A stretch of DNA of 64,000 nt from Bryopsis sp. KO-2023. Taxonomy: Eukaryota > Chlorophyta > Ulvophyceae > Bryopsidales > Bryopsidaceae. The stretch's first letter is position 1. Each line of letters starts with the position of its first letter. The notes below the pieces were generated by a model that saw only the letters and a program-made list of their open reading frames with translations, was not told the DNA's origin and made no database searches. Positions 48,301 through 59,269 of this stretch are shown here, piece by piece. A program made the translations under genes and the position numbers. Location of the stretch: contig BSYQ01000012.1 of NCBI GenBank assembly GCA_030272585.1, positions 2,108,001-2,172,000 of the forward strand, written 5' to 3'.

Positions 48301-51300
48301 AAAAAAAAAAAAATCAGCTCAAAAAAGAAAAAAAACAAAAAACTCTGCACGATTTATTTCTGGTTTTTCCCCTGAGGCCTTCCCCCCCCTTCTGTTCTGC
48401 TTGGAACAAAAACCACACTTCAATGACTGAATCTCTTTTTTTTTGTGTCCCCTTCGATTGGACTGTGTTCTTTTATTTCGTTATTTTTTTTTCAGAAAAA
48501 AACAAAAAAACGCTTCACTGAGTTTGACAGATTTTCACGTTCAGGTATTTGAACGGCTTCCGAAGCGGATTCGATGAAGGGTTAAAAGACGTCCAGCTGT
48601 TATTCATGCAATCGGACGGGGGCCTCGCCCAAGTGGATGATTTCTCCGGCCACAAAGCGATTCTATCGGGACCTGCTGGGGGCTACGTTGGATATGCTGG
48701 GTTGACCAAATGGGAAGGGACAGATGCACTCAATCTCCAGGTCAGGGGGGGGGGGTGAGGAAAAAGCGAGAGAAAAATTGTGTGTGTGTGGCGAAAAAAT
48801 GATTGGTAAAAAATAATGCATGGTGTCCTAATTGGGCTTAATCACCTCATTGTGAACGGCCTTCATTGGGCCAATTTGTCTACCTGATGTGAATTGAATG
48901 TTCGCTAATTCATAACCGAAATGAATTAACGAATCAATGAATGAATTTGCCCTTTTTCCTTAGTAAGAGATGTACAATTGTTTGGATGCTTGTTTCTACT
49001 TTTTCAAGGTATGTTTTTTTGTCGTATCAAGATTTGAAAGAAAGGAAAAATGGATGGGGGTGGTGGTGTGAATTTTCAGGTGATTGGGTTCGACATGGGG
49101 GGGACATCGACGGATGTTTCCAGATTCGATGGAGAATATGCCCACGTGTTCGAAAGCGTCACTGCGGGAGTCGCTATTCAGGTTTTTTAAAACTTATTTT
49201 TGATACTTTTATCAAAAAACAAATTCAAAAAATATGCGTACCATGAATCTTGTTCAGCACGTTTTTGGGTCGAAAGAAAAATTTTAGTGTTTTTGCACCT
49301 ATGAGTGTTTTTTTCCTTCTGGGTGGTTTCCCAACCTGAGATGACATGGGGCGGTTTTGCCCCTTGAACGGTTTAACTAGATAATATACCAAGCAATTTA
49401 AAAATCAATTACAGGAGCTGTTGATCGATAAATTTTAAAGTTTTGCACAGTAAACACTCCATAAAATTGATTTAAATTAGCTTTTAACAACAAATTTGTT
49501 CATCTGAAGGTGTTTTTTTTCCTTTCTTTTCTTCCCGCTCAGGCACCTCAGCTGGACATCAACACCGTTGCTGCTGGAGGGGGCAGCAGGCTGTTTTTCA
49601 GGACTGGGGTATTTCTGGTGGGGCCAGAATCTGCCGGAGCTCATCCAGGACCCGTTTGCTACCGAAAGGGGGGTCCACTCACCATCACAGATGCTAATGC
49701 AGTGCTGGGGCGTATCGTCCCAGATTTCTTTCCAAAGGTAATTTATGCAAGGATAACAGCGCATTGAAAACCTGGAGATAATGTGCATGGATTGGTGGGG
49801 GCGTTTTCGGGGGTAATGAATCGTCTTTTTGCACTGGATTGAGCCAGAAGAGAGGAAACGGGTCCGTATAGTGAGGGTTTGCTTGCTGCCCCAATAAATT
49901 AAGATAATTTCTAGCGTCATTCTGCCGAACGCAAGCCCCCAAGCAGCATCCTGACCAGATGTGGTTTCTTTCTTATGTATTTATTTATTTCTACTTTTTC
50001 ACTTCCAGTAGATTTTTGGACCGAATGAGGATGAGCCCTTGGATGTCGAAGGGGCCAGGGAAGCTATGCAGAAGCTGACGGACGAAATCAATGCCTATGG
50101 GGCCAAACACGGACAACCAGAAAAAAGTGTAGAGCAGGTGGCCATGGGGTTCATCAAAGTGGCGAACGAAACCATGTCTAGACCCATCAGGGCTTTGACC
50201 CAAATGAAGGTGAATATGCATGTGCATGTGCATGCATGCATGCATGCATGCATGCATGCATTTCATGAACACCATGGCTTGATTTCAGCACCCGGGACAT
50301 TGCCTGAAAAACAAAACATTGAAATTCATGGTTGGAACAAGCACCTTTGTTGAAATTCTCAAAGGGTGTGGTGGAAAAATCTGCAGGGGCACGATATTCA
50401 GAAGCATGTTTTGTCGTGTTTCGGCGGGGCTGGCGGCCAACACGCATGCTCGATTGCTAGGTCCCTGGGCATCCCCACCGTTTTCGTTCACAAGTACTCC
50501 AGCATTTTGTCGGCCGTGGGGATGGGGGTAGCAGACGTCGTTCATGAGGAGCAGAAACCCTTCAATGGAATACTTGGGGAAAACCAAGGGCATGTGGTCG
50601 AACAGCTGGAGCTGCTGGAGTCCAAGGCCGTCGCCGAATTGAAGAATCAGGTGTTTTGGTGCATGATGTTGAAAGGAATCCACCTGTGAAAGCCCTGCAA
50701 GGTTGAATTATATGTATTATACAATATAATTCTATAGATATATTGTTGTTCATATTGCATTGAATGAGCGATATGATGGATTGCCTCGAGTTAAACCTAA
50801 CGATGTTCAACTCACGAAAACCCCAAATGGTTTCCATGGTTTTTTTTTGCTCTTTCGGGCCGCATTCAAAGAAAACAACACATGTGCATGTGTGTGTGTG
50901 TGTGGGGGGGGAATTCAAAATTCATTCGAGTTTCTTCAACCCACTATTCATGCAGTGCCTGCGTCTTTTTTTTCTCTTTCCAGGGATTCACACCTGATGC
51001 AATTTCCACCGAGAAGTTTTTGAATTTGCGATACAACGGCACGGACATCGCGGTAATGATCAAGAGTGATGCTAACGGGGATTACCTGGCCCCGTTCGTT
51101 GAGCATTACCAGCGAGAATTCGGCTTCGTGCTGAGTCGAAAGGTGCTGATCGACGATGTTCGAGTCAGGGCCGCTGGAAGAAGTGGATGTATGGAGGAGC
51201 AAGCTCGGTCTACGGAATCACCAGGTAAATTATATTTTTCATCAATTCTTTGTTTGCAATAAAAAATAAAAAATAAAAAATAAAAATAATTTAATTTAAT

Positions 51301-54300
51301 TTAATTTAATTTAATTTTTTTCTTTCTTTATTTCACAACAACAAAAAAAACACAAATCAAGAAGAAGAAGCAAAAAACACACCTTTTGAAAGGAAAAATC
51401 GCTGAACGTGTTTTTTTTGGCAGGACCCTTGCCGAAGCCATCGCTCCACTGCCGAAGCTGTTTCGATGAGGATGGGTTTGTGGAGACCCCTGTGTTCAAG
51501 GTGGAAACCCTGATGCCTGGCCACACGCTGGAGGGCCCCGCTTTGCTGATCGACAAGATTTCCACGGTGGTGGTGGACCCCGGCTGCGTGGCCTCCATTA
51601 CAGCCGAAGGAAACATTTTAATACAAGTGGCTCCAGAAAAAGAAAGGCAAAAACTGGGGGTGGAGTGCGAACCCATCCAGCTGGCCATTTTCATTCACAG
51701 GTGATTTTCTACATATGGAAATACTCTCTTGGAATGTTCAGGGCTCTATTTTTTGTGAATTCACATCGGGTTTTTTAATGTATTTTTTGTCTTTTGTTCT
51801 TAATTCAATGTGCAGGGGCTTTTTTTTGTGGTTTTACCTCGGGGTTTTCAATAATATTTTTTGTCTTTTTTTTCAATATTTTTGTCAGTTTTAAGGTATT
51901 TTTGTCCTTTTTTTAAATTGATTGAAGGTTTATGAGCATTGCGGAGCAAATGGGGTATACGTTACAAAGGACGTCCGTTTCGGTGAACATCAAAGAGAGG
52001 CTGGATTACTCATGCGCTTTGTTCGGACCTGATGGGAGTTTGGTGGCCAATGCACCTCACATACCCGTGCATCTGGGGGCCATGTCTGAAGCTGTGAAAT
52101 TCCAGGTCAAAAATTCGATTTCAACTTTGTTGATTCAGAATTTGATGGCAATGATGAGCAGCATCGATGGTGTTTTTGCTCTAGACCCATTTTTTTGTTT
52201 ATTCGCTCATTTGCATCGTGGCTGAAAAACCATACATTTTGATTAGAAAACAATCTGTAGGATATTTGGCTTTTTTTTGAAATAGTTTCCCGAAAATATA
52301 TTGAATATCTAAATATAGAATAAATGTAATTTTTGGCACAGACTATTGAGGAGGGTTTTTTTAATTAACAAAAAGGGAAAAAACATTGGTGTTGATTTTT
52401 CTGAAGTTCTCTTCATAACCTCCGTATGTGCCCTTTTGATTTTTTCGTGGTGTTTTTTTTGGTTTTTTTTCGCCAACAGGTTAAATATTGGGGAAAAGGT
52501 GGGCCGGGTGAATCTGAAGGGATTCGAAACGGGGACGTGTTGGTTTCCAACCATCCTCAATTGGCAGGTGGCAGTCATTTGCCAGACATCACCGTAATCA
52601 CCCCAGTTTTTTCTGGAGGCCAGATCGTGTTTTTCGTCGCCTCCAGAGGCCACCACGCTGATATTGGGGGAATTACCCCTGGATCAATGCCCCCCAATTC
52701 GAAATCGCTGGTGGAAGAGGGGGCCAGCATCGTGAGTTTCAAGCTGGTCCGGGTGGGATCCGATGGAAAGGGAGTTTTCCAAGTGAGTGGAGATTTATTG
52801 AGCGTCAGGTTTGGATGGGGACCAACCGTCTTTCTGAGCTGCATTGGGTGCTTGGGGACTTTTTTTGTGTTTTATTTTTATTTTTCAAAATATTTGAGCA
52901 TGCATGCATGCATATTATGTTTTATGGTTTGTTTGTTTTTGGGGGCGGGGAAATGGAAAAAAAAAATCAGGAATTTTTTGATGGGTTCTCCCAATGGATT
53001 GTCAATCGCTGAAAACATAAGTTTCAAAACGATGAAATTTTTGATGCAGGAGATTGGACCACCCAAAATAACCAATATAACGGAATCCCTTTTTTTCCAT
53101 TATTTTAGATATTTTTTTCATTTACACTTAGATTCGCCGCACACAGGTGTTTTGAATTTTTTTTGGCTTCCAAAAGTGTAACTCTCGTATCTTTTCCATG
53201 ACCCCCCTGCTGGTTGAGTTCTCGAAAGAGGTTTTTTGTGCATCATTCAAACAATTTCAAGAAAAGTTTCGAAAAAAGGGCTTGTTTTTGTCTGGTTTAC
53301 GTAAAAACCTAAAAGTGAAAAAAACAAAACTTTTTTCAGGAGGAAGGCATAACGGAGATTTTGATGGCCCCTGGCAAATCAGGCATCGAAGGGGTCAGTG
53401 GAACCCGAGCTCTGGAAGACAATTTGTCTGACCTGAGGGCCCAAGTGGCTGCCAACAATCAAGGAATAACTTTGGTCGGTCAACTCATCGAGGCATGTGG
53501 CTTGGATGTTGTACAGGTAACACCACCCGTCTTTCCCAGAATTGTATTTTTTCCCCATTTTATTGTTTTTTTTTTCGTTTCCTTTTAAACATTCTACAAT
53601 TACATTTGCAACTGCTTTCAGCTGGATCAAATACATTCCATATGTTGATTTTTGTTTCCCTTTTCCTTTTTTCCTTTTTTTTTTTTTCGAGGGGGGGGGG
53701 GGGCCATCCGGTGAGGGTGTTTTGATGGGCTCAGGAGTGCACTATTTTTTCCACAAAAAAAAAGAAAAAGCACCATTCAGAATCGTGAAATCTTTTTTTT
53801 TTTGGAATGCATGTCAGGCATACATGCGACACATCCAGCAGAACGCCGAGGATTCTGTTCGGGAAATGCTGAAGGAATTTTCTGAGGGGCAAAACTTGCC
53901 CCCTGTGGGGATGGTTTCTGGCCAAGATCAAATGGACGATGGCTCCCCCATCAAACTCGCCGTGACCATCGACCGCAACGACGGGAGTGCAATTTTCGAT
54001 TTTGAAGGAACAGGTGGGCAGCAAAAACCACGTGAATCAGGAAAAGGCAAATGCATCTCGTTGGGGGTTGGGTGGTTGAGCGGTGTACTTTTGTCATTTA
54101 CATACTTTTTGAACCTGGTGGTCCATTCTTCAAGTTTCAAGTTTCCACTTTCCACTGGCCAAGGGCAGGGAAGGGAGGAAGGGGGGGGGGGTAAATTTGT
54201 CTCAAACAGGTCAAACCGGCGTCCAGCAATTCACAAATGGGCTTTTCTTATGCCCATCGTAACCTTACACTCCGGTATTGTGTGGAGAAGCCTTTGCTTA

Positions 54301-55862
54301 CAGTCGATGTTTGGTTGTGCTTGTTTTGCTGCTAGGTCCGGAAGTGTTTGGCAACTGTAACGCCCCCCCCGCCGTCACATACTCCGCCATTCTATATTCC
54401 TTGAGGTGCCTGGTGAACCGAGACATTCCATTGAATCAGGGCTGCTTGGCCCCCGTCTCGATAAAAATCCCGGAAGGCTGTTTGCTGGCCCCTTCGAAAG
54501 ATGCTGGGGTGTGTGGAGGTAACACACTCACTTGCCAGAGAGTCACCGATGTTGTGCTGAAAGCTTTCAAAGCAGCCGCCGCCTCCCAGGTATTAAAACG
54601 GCCAAAAAAACGGATATACGCCCGTTTTTGGTGGTTATTTCTTGAAGTTTTTTGGTAAATGTCTCGTTCGGAATTTTCCCTTCATGGTGAGGGTTGGCCG
54701 ATTGGAGCGATCGCCTTGCAACGGTCCGCATATTGCTCATCCTCTGCATGGGCTTTTTTCCTTCGATCCAACACATTTGATGGGAAAACGCTGTTACAAC
54801 TGTAAGGGAAATCGACTGCTTTTCGCAGGGATGCATGAACAATTTCACGTTTGGCGACGAAACGATGGGTTATTACGAAACGATCGCCGGAGGTTCTGGG
54901 GCTGGCCCCAAATGGCATGGGAGGAGCGGGGTGCACACCCACATGACTAATACCAGAATCACCGACCCGGAAATTCTGGAGCAGAGGTACCCCGTCCTTT
55001 TGCATGCTTTTCATTTGAGGGAGGGGTCCGGCGGCCAAGGCCAGTGGCGAGGGGGCAATGGAATCATCAGAGAGGTAAAAACACCACCACAAGAAAAACT
55101 TCGACCGAACAATTTCATGGTGGAAAACTGATCAAGGCAGGGGGCAGGGGGGGTTCTTATTTTTGGTGTTATGAATGATTCCTGACATCTCGATTTCTGA
55201 CTGTTTTTTCTTGTGGCGGCTGGGGGGGGGCATGCAGGTTGAGTTTTTGAGGAAATTGTCTGTGGGCATTCTTTCCGAGAGGAGATCTACCCAGCCGTTT
55301 GGCCTGGAAGGGGGCGGGCCTGGCGAAAAGGGCTCCAACATTTTGATTAAAAAAGATGGCCGGAAAATCAACCTAGGTATGTTGCAGAAGAAAACAATTT
55401 GACTGTGTGCAAATATGTAACTATGATTTTGACTCCAAGGAGCCAATCAGAATATACACGATTGATTTTGCATGCATGGACGCTTCGGTGCAAAATTCCA
55501 ATTCACGGCAATACATGTATAAATGTAAACCCCTCCCCCCAAAAAACTAGAAAAAAAAATCAAAAAATAATAGATAATAGATAAAGCACTCAAAAAAGCA
55601 TCTCCACAATGTTTCAAGGCCATGGGGGAATATCCATTTCCGTTTCGAAATTTCATTTTTGCAATGTGCAGGGGCGAAAGCCACGGTTTCTGTGGAGCCT
55701 GGGGATAGATTCCGAATTCACACACCGGGGGGCGGCGGCTACGGCAATCCCGATGGAATTTCCGACCCAAAATCCTCAAGCAAACCTGAAATCAAGGGGG
55801 TCAAATATAGATCCGGCGGAGGCAGCATAATGGACTACAAACTGAGACAAGAATCGGCCTGA
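45336..55862 (+). CDS. OPLAH: 5-oxoprolinase (ATP-hydrolysing)
   Basis: Opens 5-oxoproline to glutamate with ATP in the gamma-glutamyl (glutathione) cycle; cytosolic. Twenty-two exons: 45336-45428, 45870-45898, 46364-46517, 46792-46884, 47204-47310, 47768-47864, 48079-48287, 48545-48740, 49080-49181, 49543-49737, 50012-50209, 50387-50650, 50984-51224, 51424-51700, 51928-52105, 52480-52782, 53340-53516, 53818-54013, 54336-54589, 54829-55074, 55238-55376, 55672-55862. They total 3,939 nt (1,312 residues), all in phase, close to the family's ~1,290. The N-terminal hydantoinase-A-like half shows [36 protein letters not shown] and [11 protein letters not shown]. The C-terminal hydantoinase-B-like half shows [61 protein letters not shown] and the final PGGGGYGNP. 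Earlier in-frame ATGs (45222 onward) are possible starts. Confidence 0.96.
48836..48910 (+). repeat. Dispersed intronic repeat, copy 1
   Basis: This ~70-bp segment in an intron of the 5-oxoprolinase gene matches 60195-60270 at most positions; both contain GGCCTTCATTGGGC after ATCACCTC and end in a run of ATTC/ATTCA units. The pattern (conserved body plus short tandem tail) is SINE- or MITE-like. Confidence 0.65.
50218..50263. repeat. Alternating CATG simple repeat
   Basis: A self-complementary (ATGC)n tract of about 40 bp lies just after a 5-oxoprolinase exon. Shorter related tracts occur in the introns at 13376-13416 and 52897-52913. Confidence 0.85.
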
Positions 55863-56476
55863 TAAATCATTCATCATTCATTTTTTTTGCTTTGGCTTGC
55901 ACATCTAGCAGTTTTGTTTTGCTTTTGCATGGAGAGCGTTGGGGTTTGCTGGGTGCCGAATTTGACCGTGTTGAGTGGATTGGACCTTCTTTTCATGTGG
56001 GGGTGGGGAAGGGAGGAGTGAAGTCAATTTTTTTGAAAACGAAAAAAAGTCCAAAAATGCAAGAAAGAATTCGATTTGCTTTGAATAACTGTTTCAAATA
56101 TGAACACCCCGTTCCCCCAACAAGAGATCGATCAATCGCATAATTACAATCCTCAGCAAAACAGCCCCTCATCTTGTGTGGAATTTTGCCAACCTGTCAG
56201 ACCCTGCTCCGATGAATCATCCTAATTAGGTTGGACACCACAACTGATTTTTCCGACCAAAAAGAAAGGGAAAAGGTAAAACATTCCCCCAGAAAACCCC
56301 CATCTCCCAATTACCTGACCTATCGAATGACCTGCAAAATGGGATCGAAATACTCACTCCCCCCACGCCCAGCTGTTTCGCTTTGTTGGTTGCGAAAAGA
56401 AGAACCTACCTTGACCGCATTTGAGCCGTTGGATGCACACAGCACCAATACAAGAAAAAGGTCCACACAGTAGAAT
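55863..56476. other. Intergenic region between 5-oxoprolinase and the LRR gene
   Basis: Six hundred bases holding the 5-oxoprolinase 3' UTR and the promoter of the LRR gene. No additional gene, repeat or recognised motif was seen. Confidence 0.55.
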
Positions 56477-57978
56477 ATGGACGAAATCGTTGAGGAAAAC
56501 CGTCGAGAATCAGGGAATGGAGATGTCGGTTGGGGAGGTTTGCCCGCGGACGTCATCGCCGACCAGTTCGCGAATTTCCCCTCGCTCCGGCTGCTGAACC
56601 GCCATTGGTGCGATGCCGTGTCCTCCGTCACAGAGAAACTCACGATTCGATTTCAGACGCCCTGGCTGAAAGGAAATCTGCAGGAGCGATTGAAACGAGC
56701 GGTGTCCAAATTCGGAAACGTCGCGGAGGTGTGCGTTACGGATAGGACGTTCGGTGTGTTCGACTTGCATTGCCTGACCGCGTTGAAGAGGATTCGAAGC
56801 CTTGACCTGTCCAAAACGGAGGTGCGGGAGGAAAAAAAAAGGGGGGGGGTTATCTTGGGTGGTGCTGTGTTTGATGATGAAAGAATTCAAACAAGGGGGT
56901 TTTGCAGAGCATCCACCAGGGTTATTCTAATCTGTGCCATCCCACACATTTTTTTTCCACAGTGGGCTGCTGGACAGTCCAAAGAAAACATTTCTACGGA
57001 AAAGAACTTTCCCCCAACTTGGAGGGGTCTTGAGCAATCCTCGCTGCAATATATCCTGGGGCTAAGATTTTAAATTAGCATTTGAATCCATAGGGAAACT
57101 TAGGTTGCAAGAATTGCTTCAACACCCAATTGTTTACCCATTCTTACCCATCCACTGCACAAAGGAGTCATGTGGGCTCTCCGATTATTATTAGAGTGGG
57201 GGGCCCCCATCAATCACTTTTTTGTTTTTGTTCTTCCATTTTTTTTTTCAAAATCGTTATTTTTTCTTTGGGGGACGGGGCTGCATGGGACGGGTGCTCG
57301 ATGTTACAAATTGAAACCCAATTTTCCAGCAAGCCAGAATCAAGTGACTGGATTGGTGAAGTGAAGTGGTGGTATTAGGTTGGGGACATGTGCTGCGAGC
57401 TCCTGAAATCCTTCCCCAATTTATCCACCCTGTTGCTGGTGGGGACCAAGGTTTCTGACGAGGGCTGCGAACCCATCTCGACCCTCCGAAACCTCACCAA
57501 GCTCCACCTCGGAGGGACGTTCATCACCAATCTGGGGTGCATCCACATTGCCAAATTATCCCAACTCACCGAATTGAGCCTGGTGGACACGGGCATTACC
57601 GACGAGGGATGTAAACGGCTGGCACAGTTGATCAATTTGAAGAAACTGGAGCTGAATGGGACGGTGGTGGGGGATGAGGCCTGTCGATACATCGCGGGGT
57701 TGTCGAATTTGGAGGAGCTGGATTTGTTCAAGACGGGGGTGCGGAATGAGGGGTGCCGGAGCTTGTGTGGGTTGGGGAATTTGACGGAGTTGAATTTGTC
57801 GTGGACTGGTTTGAACGATGAAGGGGCGGTGGAGCTGACTAAGCTTACAAATTTGAGGGAGTTGATGATCCATGGTACCAACATAGTGGACGAAGGTTGG
57901 GTGGAAAACGAGCTCTGCAACAATATGGAGAATCTTTACATTTTGGTGACCAGCGTTTTGGTGGTGAATGAAAAATGA
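56477..57978 (+). CDS. F-box-like leucine-rich-repeat protein
   Basis: Two exons, 56477-56821 and 57379-57978, joined at phase 0; 945 nt, 314 residues. Residues 20-55 (GLPADVIADQFANFPSLRLL, then NRHWCDAVSS) resemble a divergent F-box. From residue 100 on, about eight 24-residue leucine-rich repeats follow, of the LxxLxLxxTxIxDEGC type seen in cysteine-containing/AMN1-like LRRs. An intron falls inside the first repeat. F-box LRR proteins are usually substrate receptors of SCF ubiquitin ligases; that role here is inference. No signal peptide or TM segment. The start is the first ATG of the frame and precedes the F-box. Confidence 0.83.
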
Positions 57979-58454
57979 CGGTCGAGGGAAAAACGGGGTT
58001 TATTTTTTGGGGGAGTCAGAAATCGTTTTTTTTGTTGTTGTTGCTTTTTGCCGGATGCGTTGGAATGTTGTGTTTTTAGTTTTGGGTTTTTTCTTTATTG
58101 GAGGGGGGAAGAGGGGGGGGGGGGGGATTGAAGTGTGGAGGTGGCTGTTCTGGTGGAAAGTTACGGGAGGTTGTTTTATTGTGTAGGGAAAAATCGGCGG
58201 ACCATGAATGATCAGTGGACATTCAAAAAATGGTTTTGTTCGATTTCCGACAGTCGTTTTCCTCTGTTTTCGGCCAATGTTATTTTCCTTGCCAAAGGAT
58301 CTGTGTCTGGTGATTTTGCTCCAGCTTCGGATTTGATTTGCATGTTGCATTGAAAAACAAGACTGACTAAATGCGTACGACTTACAGCAAGAAAACACAC
58401 CACTGTAGAAACCCATAAGAATCAAACAAACAGGTTTCCTGCCTGGTTATGAGT
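57979..58454. other. Intergenic, no gene seen
   Basis: The 3' region of the LRR gene, with a long G run around 58100-58125, followed by sequence without supported features up to the MITE-like element. Confidence 0.55.
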
Positions 58455-58887
58455 TACTGTAATACGCAAATCTTTTCGCGCTACCTTATTTTCGCGCGCG
58501 GACCAAAGCACGAAAATAAGGCAGGCGAAAAAAGAGCAGGAACGAAAATAAAGCAGGCGCGAAAATAAAGCATGAACGAAAATAGAGTAGGAGGAAAAAT
58601 CTCTAGTTGACATTTGGGGTGGTGTTGCAAACGTGGCTCGGGTTCGTTCGATCGAGCTGTCCGCTGACGGCGACTCAATGGACTTTGGTGGTCTTGAGGC
58701 GTGATTGTAGAACAGTTTTAGGTAGTCTTTCGCGTCTACACTTCTTTCTCGCCATGCATTTCTTTCGCGCCTGCTTTATTTTCGCGCCTGCGTTATTTTC
58801 GCGCCCATCTTTGGAAACGAAAATAAGGCAGGCGAAAAAAAAGACTAGCGATCCTAAAGCAATGTGAAAGATTTGCGTATTACAGTA
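58455..58887. mobile_element. TA-flanked MITE-like element with 19-bp terminal inverted repeats
   Basis: CTGTAATACGCAAATCTTT at 58457-58475 is perfectly inverted at 58867-58885, and both ends are flanked by TA, the target duplication of Tc1/mariner-type transposons. The interior (about 400 bp) has no transposase frame. It contains several direct copies of CGAAAATAAAGCAGG-like units near the left end and inverted copies (GCCTGCTTTATTTTCGCG) near the right end, so the whole element can fold back on itself. This is a non-autonomous DNA element. Confidence 0.75.
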
Positions 58888-59269
58888 TCATAGATGATGG
58901 CCAGAAAGTCAAGATCACTAAAAAAAGAAGGGACTGAGTGGATACTACAAGATCCGTTGCCAGACCCCCAGTTATATTCTGGATATTTGGGATGGGTTGG
59001 GGAAGAGGAAGTTCCAGGGCAACCGATCGCACATCGTGGACTCAATCGTTCCTCGTTGATTATGCTAAATTTGTGACTCAGCGAATGACGTCTGGATTCT
59101 CGATGTCGTAATGTTTGTGCGGTTCAGAAAGGGATCCTCCATTCGGCCGCCGCAAAGACGTCACGAGCGATCGCGCGCACAATCAAGCGCGCCTCCACTG
59201 TTCGCGTCGCACCAGTTTTTTTCTTGTTTTTTTTTTCGCGCATCGACCTTCCCCCCGACACAAGCCGAA
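58888..59269. other. Upstream region of the carrier gene
   Basis: Between the MITE-like element and the carrier start codon. No gene; sequence near 59100-59200 is more GC-rich (ATCGCGCGC). It probably contains the carrier promoter. Confidence 0.5.
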
